From NCBI RefSeq assembly GCF_029227915.1, contig NC_079883.1, positions 16,990,001-17,054,000 on the forward strand: a stretch of 64,000 nucleotides of DNA, in the 5' to 3' direction. Shown one piece after another: positions 35,401 through 42,060 of the stretch. This DNA is from Hydractinia symbiolongicarpus. Lineage: Eukaryota > Cnidaria > Hydrozoa > Anthoathecata > Hydractiniidae. The translations under genes were made by a program, and so were the position numbers. How positions within the stretch are numbered: the stretch's first letter is position 1; every line of letters starts with the position of its first letter. Under the pieces are notes generated by a model that made no database searches, was not told where the DNA came from, and saw only the letters and a program-made list of their open reading frames with translations.

Positions 35401-38400
35401 ACAAAAGTATTTCTTAACATCGTCACACGCAGGTTATTGTTATTTAAACAATAAGTTTCCTGATCTTTTCAATTTTTGGCCGTTTAAATATTTTCTCTGA
35501 AAGACTTTCATTCGGACTGTACTGTACATTTTATTAACGTTTCTGTAATTTTCAGTTGTTACAAAACTTTCAGGGATCTTATCAAAGCATGAATTTTTGA
35601 CAAATATATAGCAGTGGCATATCCATAGGGTTTTTGACGCTGGTATACCGGTGTGGTTATTGAAAAGTGGTTGAAAAAAGTTTTTCTTATTTAATTGATA
35701 AAAGAAAAAACCTTTACCGTAATCATTTAATGCCGTATAACAAATCACATTAAGCCTGAATAAACTCTTTTAGGCATGCTAATGTCTTAAAATTATTGCG
35801 ATTTATTTTATATATAAGAGACAAAGGAATACTAGTTTGTCTGTAAGGAGAAACTGTGTTTCTTGGTGGTCGAAGCTCTCCCATGTTTTGCCAATTTTAT
35901 TAGCTTACATGGGTGCGCACTCCCTCGTAGTTGAGTTAGATTATGCGCACTTGTTTAGCATTGCGCTGGCCCCTTGGGGTGTCAGCCTTCCTGTGGCAAA
36001 GTACCAAATGAGTCAGTTTAATCGCAATCCAACAAAATACGGCAGAGTTTGGAGAGATAGCATTAGCATCGATACTGACTCTAATACGTGTCTGTCATAT
36101 AAACCTTGTAATATACATCCAATGTTAAACACGTTAATTTAGTGACGTTGTTTAGGATCTTAAAGTCGCTCACAAGAATGTGATTTTAGCCAAAAAATCG
36201 TCCCCCAACGGGGCTTTGCCCTGTACCTGATAGGGAGCTTGCAGCGGCCCCTACACCCCCAGCTGATTTTCAAACACTTGTGCACTTCTCGCTCGCAATG
36301 TGCCTGAATTAACCTCTGGATATACGCCACTGTATAGTGCTATAGGTGTTTTTAGCACATGACAAGTTAGAATTAAACTACTTTTTTCACCAGCTAGGTT
36401 ACAACATTTTCTTCACAAGCTGTAAAATCAATTTTTGAACGAATCCATTTCTATATTATTTTTATTGCTTCTGTTACACCATTCGCTTTGCAAGTTATAA
36501 CTGTACTCTATTATTTTATCTTGGTATATAATACTATTATTTTACAAGGTCCCAGTACACTAGCTTTTTTCTAGCTTTTCCTTAAACTATATCTATTTTT
36601 AACGAATCCATTTCCCTATTCTTTTTTTGGGGTCACACTACACCATTTGCTTTGCAAGGTATTACATCACGTTATTAATTCATTTTGTTATATATTACTA
36701 TTAGTTTACAAGGTCCTAGTTCATCACCTTCAAAGCTTGTCCTTATACTATATCAATTGTAAAAAAAAATCCATTTCCCTATTCTTTTTATGTGGTCCCA
36801 TTAAACCATTCACTTTACAAATTATCAATTCGCTTTATTAATTCTCCTTGCTATATATCTATTAATTTACAATTTATTTTATTAATTTATCTTGGTATAT
36901 AATACAAACTTTTTACAAGGTCCCAGTACACCATCTTCTTCACAACCTATTCTTATACTATATCAATTTTTAAAAAAATCCATTGCCTATTTTTATGTGG
37001 TCCCATTAAAATCTTTGCCTTGCAAATTGTCACTTTATTTTATTAATTCATCTCGTTATATATACCTATTATTTTACAAAGTCCCAGTAACCATCTTCTT
37101 CACAAGCTGTCCTTATCCTTTATTAATTTCCAGACAAATCCATTTCCCTATTTTTTTATGTGGTCCTGGTAAAAAATACACTTTGCAAATTATCAAATAT
37201 ACATTATTAATTCATCTTGGTATATATTACTATTATTTTTTAAGGTCCCAGTAATATTTAATAAATTAAAATAATAAAACGTCTTCTATGTGTGAGTGTT
37301 AATGGTAAGTTCTTGTGTTAAGGCTATCTATCTTGTCTTTGTGTAAGTTAACAATATTTTTCCATATTATTTTTAGACTGAAAAAAAAATCAATTTTTTA
37401 CATTATATTAAGCTCACTAGGGAAAACACAGTTTTTTTTTAAAGAACACTCAATTTAAAAAGTGCCTTTATATGTTCTGAATCAAGTCATTTTTAAAGGT
37501 TGATATTGACAAATCCATAAATATTCCTAACATTTTCTAAAGTTTTGGTCCTCTCAAGCCGAATGTTCTTTCGTATAGTTTGTTCTTATAGTGACAGTGT
37601 GATTTTCCACTTGGACAGGCTTTCCTTTCTGTTTGCAAAAATTATTCCTCAAATTATTTTTTTAAAATTTGGTCTTGGGCCCCCTTTTAGTTGCTTTTAA
37701 TTATTATAATAAATTTTTCAATTGCTTTACTTTCATCGTAAATAATAGGTTGTATTTCCTGTTAGCAACAATTGTAGAATTTAGTGTTTTGCCAATGTCA
37801 ATGTTTAACGTTTTTGCTATCAGGAAGTGGGGGATTGCCTCATGCTTAATGTAGACAGTAAATATTGAATTAGCTGATGCAGGGAATCTCCTTACTAAAT
37901 TAGTTTACTCCTTGATATAGCAAGGGAATGGCTTTTTCATTAGAATAATTTTGTTAGTATGTATTATCTTAGTATTGATGCAACAAATTCTGTGCAGATT
38001 GGAAGAATTGTGAATGATGCACCTACTAAGTATGCTAATTGTGTGATGAAGAAATACACAAATAAAAAAATGGAAGTCTTTATAGCGTTGTATGCGTTAG
38101 TAGATATAAAACAAGACACCGAGTTAAGGTATATATTTCATTCTTGTTTTGATGTTTTGGCAGCACTGTGTGTTGGAAAAGTTGAAGTTTTGCTTCTTTT
38201 GTTGCCTGGAATCCCAATAAAAATCCCAATGAATTGCCTGCCTATGAGCACACTTTCTGCTTTTTAGCAGGCTATCAAATCCAACCTTTACTATTTGAAA
38301 TCTGTTTAAATTTTTGCATTTAGTTCATTTTGTAACTAGTGACTTGAAGGCTAAATTTGAATTACTAATGTGAAACAGAAACTTGCAATTGATAAAAATT

Positions 38401-40425
38401 TGAATTAGGAATGTCATAAAATGCGTGAAAATGAGTTCATAGAAATTTGTATTACTTTAGATATGATTATGGAGAAAATCCAGATGATATGCCCTGGCGC
38501 AAAAAGGTACAGTGCAAAATATAATTCCATTATATTGTCCGGCCATTTGTACCATATGTGTTCATACATGCTGGTCCTGTGGTTTTTAAACACCAATTTG
38601 ATGTCTGGTGGGGTTTAACCATGCAAGTGGTAGGAAGGCCTCTTTCCTAATTTACAATTCCAGTTTCTTTCTCGATAACAACACTGATTGATGGCAAACC
38701 CACGCAATTTTTTGCCCACAAGTCTTTACTAATATACATTTCCTGTGTGCAATGCTTATTCACTGAAGTGGCCAGATAAATGCAGACACTATACACTTAT
38801 TTTCTCAAACTTACTGATGTGTTGGAGGGTTTGAAGTGTTTCCACTTAGGGCCCCTGAATCCTAAGGCTGCCACCATCAACACAGTTGGTTGAATAGTTG
38901 TCCAATTATTTACAGATCCAAGGCCTATTATCCAAGCAAAGCCTGATATTATAATTCTACTCCAACTGAATAAACTCTCCTAGCATTAATGCATACGTCA
39001 TTTTTGTGATGAATTTACATTACATATTTCCTAACTCTTTGCTCTTTTTGCTGTTTATTATGTTATCATGTGTTATTCATTTTTGTTCTTCATTTTATGT
39101 TAGGCTGAATGTCTCAAACCATTGAACATCAATGAAGTTGTGGAAAAAACACCAAAAGGTAGTAAAATAACTAAAGAAATGACTAAGGAACAGAGAGATG
39201 CAAAGATAACAGAATTTCCATCAGATTTCAAAAATTCTACTAATAAGGTATACTTTCGTCACCTTATATCTTCATTTTTATGAATTTGTGAGCTGATAAA
39301 ATCATTAGAACATTTGCGCTATTAAACATCAAAGAATTTTGAGGTGTCATATTTTTTACATCTTATGCTAGACGGTATCTTTTAAACCATTGATAACCAA
39401 CGAAGTTGTGGAAAAAACACTAAAACCTACTGAAAATACTAAAGAAAAGTATGAACAAGTACAGAGAGATTCATATATAAAGTTATCCTTTTCATATTTT
39501 CGTTTTGTCATATTTTCGACATCTTTTGTTAGACTCACTTTCTCAAACCATTGAACATCAATAAAGTTGTGCAAAAATTATCAAAACGTACCGAAAGTGG
39601 TACAGAAGATCTTGAACAGAGAGATGTAAAGATAACAGAATTTCCATCAGATTGTAAAATGTCTATTGATGAGGTATACTTTTTCACCTTGTATCTTTTC
39701 ATTGTTGTATATTTGAAAAGTTAATTTTGAAGTGGCATTTTGGGAATATAAAATTATCCTTTTCATATTTTTGTTTTGTCATATTTTCTAAATTTCATGT
39801 TAGACTCACTTTCTCAAACCATTGACCGTTAATAAAGTGGTGCCAAAATTACCAAAGATTACCCAAAAAACAAAAGCCATGTGCGCCAGTAAACGAGCGC
39901 ACAAAGACGTGAAGATAACAGAATTTTCATCAAATTTCGAGAAGTCTACTGATGAGGTATACTTTTTTCCTCTTTCCTCTTTTTGTTTTAAGTTTTACAA
40001 GTAGTCTCCTCAAGATTTTATACCATTCAAAGAGAGTATCACAAAAGAAGAAAAACGCAAGATAAATTAATTCTAGAATTTCAGGATTCTTTGTTGTAGT
40101 CATGTAAGCCCTGTGTGCAATGTGTATACAGTCTAAAATATGAACTTAACAGTTCCTTGCATTGTTATGAACATCGTGTATCTATGTCAGCCTACATGTT
40201 AACTGTTTTTAGCCGGATTTTCATATTGTTTACCAAGTGCAAAATTCTGTAATTGAATTGGATCCAGGCACTGGTGACCAGGTAATTTTTCAAAATATAT
40301 TACAATACAGTGCTGAAATTTTTAATTTGCAAAAAAAGCACATTTATTTTCAGGTTGCTATGTCAGATAATGATGCTGATATTGATAAAAACGATGAAGT
40401 TTTGAACGGATGTCTTTGTAAACAG
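26392..40425 (+). CDS. SET-domain lysine methyltransferase-like gene (KMT5A-like), multi-exon
   Basis: Exons join with matching phases at 26392-26488, 34614-34673, 34760-34871, 37973-38128 and 38461-38506, giving 157 codons. Exon 1 is basic (MTRRRRQKIEDLY) and ends INPFI. SET blocks follow in order: SGVFTTKDLHKGDFILEYAG, NDEADKREAEYA, CYIYF, CIDATNSVQIGRIVND, an ANCVMKK segment, DTELRYDYG and DMPWRKK. In the usual SET fold the GRIVND block corresponds to GRxxNHS; ND is, from memory, normal in the short KMT5A-like family expanded in cnidarians. YDYG carries the late catalytic tyrosine region. The protein would methylate lysine on a histone or another protein with S-adenosylmethionine. After the domain come duplicated exons at 39104, 39533 and 39804 (plus a broken one at 39372) and two short exons, 40213-40281 and 40354-40425. 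The 3' end is not certain. Target and expression are unknown. Confidence 0.7.
27382..27475 (+). repeat. (ATC)n followed by a CCATGCTGGCATGGGTT repeat
   Basis: An ATC microsatellite (27382-27408) runs into CGGCTTAACGTCCG and CCATGCTGGCATGGGTT. This combination resembles, from memory, a short interspersed repeat common in several invertebrate genomes. It lies in intron 1 of the SET gene. Confidence 0.45.
27631..27808. repeat. 178-bp near-perfect palindrome without spacer
   Basis: I paired the arms base by base around the centre 27719|27720 (AAGTGATCACTT). All 89 pairs match except 27647/27792. Each half contains a CTTGAAAATGTAAC ... GTTACGAAAAGC word like the ends of Penelope-like elements. 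It lies in intron 1 of the SET gene. Confidence 0.95.
27809..28527. repeat. Intronic DNA with an 18-bp perfect hairpin
   Basis: CAACTTAATTAGTTGTTG at 28113-28130 is exactly complementary to 28139-28156, with an eight-base loop. The rest shows no gene. Confidence 0.6.
28528..28919 (+). mobile_element. Solo Helitron-like element, 392 bp
   Basis: It starts TCTATATAATCATACGCC after host A (28527) and ends CTAG (28916-28919) before host T. The hairpin GTGGATTTTTCCAC lies just upstream of the 3' end. The interior matches the 388-972 element read in reverse orientation. It sits in intron 1 of the SET gene, same strand as the gene, and has no coding capacity. Confidence 0.85.
28920..29344. other. 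Intronic DNA, nothing recognised
   Basis: No repeat boundary or coding frame with family features was seen. Confidence 0.4.
29345..29740 (-). CDS. Stop-free 131-codon frame lacking an early Met, unrecognised
   Basis: On the minus strand the frame is open from 29740 (after TAA at 29743-29741) to TAA at 29347-29345. It reads with ordinary protein composition: ALEKIIKVITINKRLKGF, LAGKSLEYAEGYIQTVLQLL and a C-terminal LDRKRINSFRGTPAIAR. The overlapping plus frames are hydrophobic and look like its antisense shadow. The first Met is late, so it would be an exon or a gene remnant. It lies antisense in intron 1 of the SET gene. No family recognised. Confidence 0.3.
   Translation of the reverse strand, partial: NFQKEIALENSIALEKIIKVITINKRLKGFRLAGKSLEYAEGYIQTVLQLLETSLIYEINQANKIYILCFSSLQYARNTRNNNLLKSVLMLQCKNTNCEKLVMDELDRKRINSFRGTPAIARISSSNNSVI
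29741..30437. other. Intronic AT-rich DNA
   Basis: No gene recognised. A short TTTTCGAGTGCTAT word is duplicated near 29695-29727. Confidence 0.4.
30438..30971 (-). pseudogene. piggyBac-like transposon remnant (terminus plus transposase N-terminus)
   Basis: On the minus strand the remnant begins CCCTTTCTCTCC at 30971, next to TTAA (30972-30975), the piggyBac target site. Two CTGCAGAGC words follow as subterminal repeats. An ATG at 30710 opens an acidic frame (MDDILNFVLDNDDPDSDVD) of the kind seen at piggyBac transposase N-termini. An in-frame TAG interrupts it after 28 codons; the same frame then continues 61 codons to TGA at 30440-30438. No catalytic domain and no second terminus were found. 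Confidence 0.5.
31000..31798. repeat. Intron 1 repeats: GGAGGAGGGTGTTA words and duplicated blocks
   Basis: The word GGAGGGTGTTA recurs near 31018, 31467 and 31632. A block beginning GCGGACTATTTAAGCGATAG (near 31528) returns near 32095, and one beginning ATAGGTGAATATTTATCATA (near 31676) returns near 31944. The region is a patchwork of two related duplications. No gene. Confidence 0.6.
31799..31911 (-). mobile_element. 113-bp foldback with tRNA-like interior
   Basis: The ends are inverted repeats of 20 bp with one mismatch (GTTCGTCACTAACATACTGC at 31799). Read on the minus strand, the interior has an anticodon-arm-like hairpin CCCAGTTCTGGG and a B-box-like GGATTAAATCC with its stem, suggesting a tRNA-derived origin. 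It is inserted within a duplicated block: the flanking word ACTACTTTGTTCG recurs uninterrupted near 32030. Confidence 0.5.
31912..32600 (+). repeat. Duplicated block, copy 1 (partner at 35105-35560)
   Basis: From about 32150 to 32560 this DNA resembles 35105-35520 in the same orientation. Shared anchors are ACAAATTCTATAGACTT, AACATCGTCACA and CAATAAGTTTCC, with about the same spacing. Both copies lie in SET gene introns. Confidence 0.65.
32760..33560 (-). pseudogene. Penelope-like retroelement, 5'-truncated, frameshifted
   Basis: The minus-strand frame from 33554 holds the end of a reverse transcriptase (CGFFKLPFIETFSKCTQ, FSVKDKISNALKSFVVY). One frame over, the GIY-YIG endonuclease region follows: a C-x2-C finger (TCANC), then SYVGETSRHLATRTKEHL, SPIYKHLMTADECK and a final KEALHIRWEKTVLNKQV block ending near 33055. 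One base gained or lost just after FVVY breaks the frame. 5' truncation at about 33560 is typical of reverse-transcribed copies. The element is antisense to the SET gene. A hammerhead-like motif lies at its 3' end. Confidence 0.8.
32772..32806 (-). ncRNA. Hammerhead-ribozyme-like motif at the Penelope-like 3' end
   Basis: Minus-strand reading gives CTGAAGA, then a 7-bp helix GTCTTGA/TCAAGAC with a three-base loop, then GAAA and ACATGTC. This fits the CUGANGA-helix II-GAAA core of hammerhead ribozymes, known from Penelope-like elements. Helix III would be only two base pairs and I could not find a good helix I, so activity is doubtful. Confidence 0.4.
33561..34613. other. Rest of SET gene intron 1, nothing recognised
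   Basis: AT-rich; words of the AATTTGACCCA type occur at both ends (near 33556 and 34175), possibly the edges of an inserted block. No gene. Confidence 0.4.
34614..34673 (+). CDS. SET gene exon 2 (SET N-terminal strand)
   Basis: Acceptor TTTAG|GT, donor GCAG|GTATAA. It encodes SGVFTTKDLHKGDFILEYA, the Gly-rich cofactor-binding start of a SET domain. It enters in phase 1 and leaves in phase 1. Confidence 0.8.
34760..34871 (+). CDS. SET gene exon 3
   Basis: Acceptor TTCTTGCAG|GG, donor CTG|GTGAGT. It encodes ERISNDEADKREAEYA and CYIYFNIISSNNTTF. The trailing TG completes a Cys codon with the first base of the exon at 37973. Confidence 0.8.
34872..35104. other. Intron 3, proximal part
   Basis: No feature recognised. 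Confidence 0.4.
35105..35560 (+). repeat. Duplicated block, copy 2 (partner at about 32150-32600)
   Basis: Direct relative of the block in intron 1, with many substitutions but the same order of anchors. Both begin with a GGAGT-TAC...TAACG-CATCTTG stretch. Confidence 0.65.
35612..36332. mobile_element. hAT-like MITE, 721 bp
   Basis: It starts CAGTGGCATATCCA and ends with the near reverse complement TGGATATACGCCACTG, a typical hAT-type terminus. TATAG flanks both sides (35607-35611 and 36333-36337). hAT elements usually duplicate 8 bp; only 5 are clear here. A 101-codon frame inside has no transposase features. Confidence 0.6.
36420..37260 (+). repeat. Degenerate tandem repeat, about 5 copies of 160-200 bp
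   Basis: Units contain TTTTACAAGGTCCCAGTA at about 36541, 36708, 36910, 37074 and 37234. TATGTGGTCCCATTAAA and TTATTAATTCATCTTGG-like blocks lie between. It is in intron 3 of the SET gene. The ORFs crossing it are by-products. Confidence 0.75.
37261..37972. other. Intron 3, distal part
   Basis: AT-rich, no gene recognised. It ends in the acceptor TTATCTTAG. Confidence 0.45.
37973..38128 (+). CDS. SET gene exon 4 (SET core)
   Basis: It encodes IDATNSVQIGRIVNDAPTKY, an ANCVMKK segment and the strand up to KQDTEL. In SET enzymes this part holds the pseudoknot-forming GRxxNH motif; here it reads GRIVND. It leaves in phase 2 with AG, completed to Arg by the next exon. Confidence 0.8.
38461..38506 (+). 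CDS. SET gene exon 5 (end of SET)
   Basis: After the acceptor ATTACTTTAG, the first base completes Arg; then YDYGENPDDMPWRKK and donor AAG|GTACAG. YDYG is the conserved catalytic end of SET domains. It leaves in phase 0. Confidence 0.8.
38507..39103. other. Intron 5
   Basis: No gene or repeat recognised. It ends in acceptor TTATGTTAG. Confidence 0.5.
39104..39956 (+). repeat. Tandem array of duplicated exons (four exon-intron units)
   Basis: Exons at 39104-39247 (48 codons), 39533-39673 (47) and 39804-39956 (51) are all phase 0-0. They share FLKPL/CLKPL at the start, N-x-VV-x-K in the middle and KITEFPSDF-like sequence near the end, each followed by donor GTATAC. The introns are related too (TTATCCTTTTCATATTTT words), so the duplicated unit is exon plus intron, about 270 bp. 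A fourth exon at 39372 is damaged. Residue repeats would be added or removed without frame change. Confidence 0.8.
39372..39482 (+). pseudogene. Broken copy of the repeated exon
   Basis: It begins after GCTAG with FKPL and NEVVEKT as in its sisters. The frame then runs directly into sequence that is intronic in the other units, so the exon end KITEF... and its GTATAC donor are missing. Unit spacing is shorter by about 108 bp (161 instead of about 270), consistent with one deletion. It is probably skipped in splicing. Confidence 0.7.
40213..40281 (+). CDS. SET gene short exon (23 codons)
   Basis: Acceptor TGTTTTTAG, donor CAG|GTAATT, phase 0-0. It encodes PDFHIVYQVQNSVIELD and PGTGDQ. No domain recognised; membership in the SET gene is inferred from phase and order. 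Confidence 0.55.
40354..40425 (+). CDS. SET gene short acidic exon (24 codons)
   Basis: Acceptor ATTTTCAG, donor CAG|GTATTT, phase 0-0. It encodes VAMSDNDADIDKNDEVLN and GCLCKQ. If the donor is not used, the frame continues 24 codons to a TGA at 40498-40500 that overlaps the start of the next transposable element. Confidence 0.5.
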
Positions 40426-40498
40426 GTATTTTTCACATACTTCAAAATGAAGAAACCTTTTAAGGAAAAGAATACGCTAAAGTCAATCAATTGTTGTT

Positions 40499-41637
40499 GA
40501 TTATTTTATACTCAGGGAGGGAGTTTTGAAATAATGTATGAAGTTACCATAAAATGTCCACGACGATAAAAATCCACATAATTTTGGATCGATTTAAAGA
40601 GTTGGTTAACTATTATCACACAAAGCGTTTAACAATAAGGATAAAAGTGATAAAAAGGAATTTTTTATCCCACAAAATAAATTGCTGTATAATAAATAAA
40701 TAAAACTTTTACAAACTCGTCTGAAAACGACGACAGTTTCTCACGCAAACACTTTCCTCAATAAATATCTGAAAAATAAAAAAATAAAAATACATACCCT
40801 TAAGCGCAACCGATATGTTTTTTTCGGCGGGGAAGGCTAAAAAAAATGCAAAGTCTTTATCAGCTACATGCGTGTATAGATATACTGCAAAACATTTTAT
40901 CGACAAGAACTATTAATACCTTGTTTGGAGTGCTAGCAAAATCCGAACCCTGGGTTTGGGGGGGGGGGGGGGGGGTGAAATAAATGCAGGGCTGGAAAAA
41001 AATAATTCCCTTTCATTTGTCGAAGGTATAGAATTTGAGCAGTTTTATTTCTTTTCGCTTTTTCTGAACTTAATACACGGTTCAAAAGAAGAAATTTTCA
41101 CGAGTCAAAAAAATCATGAAATCAAGAACAATAACTTTCACGAATAGCTTCTTTTAAATTTTTTAACAAGAAATAACTTTCGCAAATGATCTTAATAATT
41201 TTAAATAAATTTGAAATAAACTTTTGCTATCAAGCTTTTTCAAAAATATTCACAGGGCCTACCTTTCACGATTTTCGCCAAAAGTCGCTAACTTTACATT
41301 TGTGAAAGTTTTTTCCCTTAAGAAGAAACTTTCTTGAATTTTTCACGATTTTACGATTTCGGCCCAAATCGCGTAAGTTGGGCCCCGGAAAATTTTTTGA
41401 CAAAGCTTGATAGCGGAAGTTTATTCCTGCGAATATTTATTCATTATACAGCAATTTATTTTGTGGGATAAAAAATTCCTTTTTATCACTTTTATCCTTA
41501 TTGTTAAACGCTTTGTGTGATAATAGTTAACCAACTCTTTAAATCGATCCAAAATTATGTGGATTTTTATCGTCGTGGACATTTTATGGTAACTTCATAC
41601 ATTATTTCAAAACTCCCTCCCTGAGTATAAAATAATC
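40499..41637. mobile_element. Element with 200-bp terminal inverted repeats
   Basis: 40499-40698 and 41438-41637 are inverted copies aligned without gaps; sampled blocks match (GATTATTTTATACTCAGG at the left tip, its complement at the right). The interior holds an 18-base G run at 40958-40975 and AT-rich DNA with TTTCACGATTT-like words, but no transposase. The family is unknown. The right tip touches a Penelope-like fragment directly. Confidence 0.8.
40958..40975 (+). repeat. 18-base G homopolymer
   Basis: An uninterrupted G18 run, rare in AT-rich DNA; its length is probably unreliable in the assembly. Confidence 0.85.
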
Positions 41638-42060
41638 GACGAAGGAGCATTTAGGCCGTGATAAACAGTCACCTATCTACAAACATTTAATGACTGCAGA
41701 TGAGTGTAAAAAAGCATGTGATGAAAACTGTTTTTCCATTTTAGATTCCGCTTCATCTAAATATGGTTTGCGTCTGAAAGAAGCTTTACACATCAGATGG
41801 GAGAAAACAGTCCTCAACAAACAGGTTAGGAGCCTGGTTACTACAATTTGTGTGTAAACAGGTAAGTATAATTTGATATCAGTCAGAATAATGTATTCAG
41901 GCCACTTCCTAAGTCTTTGTTATTCACACTTTTTACTTAATTTATTTAAATTATTTTATTCACTTAGACATTTTGTTTTACCCTTGGGATACTTAGTTTT
42001 TCTATACTGTCATTATTTTAATTGTTGCCATAGTAACATTTTAATGCTATTTTATTGTAA
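41638..42060 (+). pseudogene. Inverted copy of the Penelope-like fragment at 32849-33271
   Basis: 423 bp corresponding base for base, without gaps, to 33271-32849 on the other strand. I found no difference in the stretches I compared, including both translated segments (SPIYKHLMTADECK and KEALHIRWEKTVLNKQV). It lacks the reverse transcriptase part and is cut on the left by the 200-bp TIR element and on the right by the satellite array. Confidence 0.9.

Noticed and set aside
35837-36142. 101-codon plus-strand ORF
   Set aside because: It lies inside the hAT-like MITE, starts with a non-ATG codon and shows no transposase motif.
36892-37254. 120-codon plus-strand ORF
   Set aside because: It is the intronic 160-200-bp tandem repeat read through.
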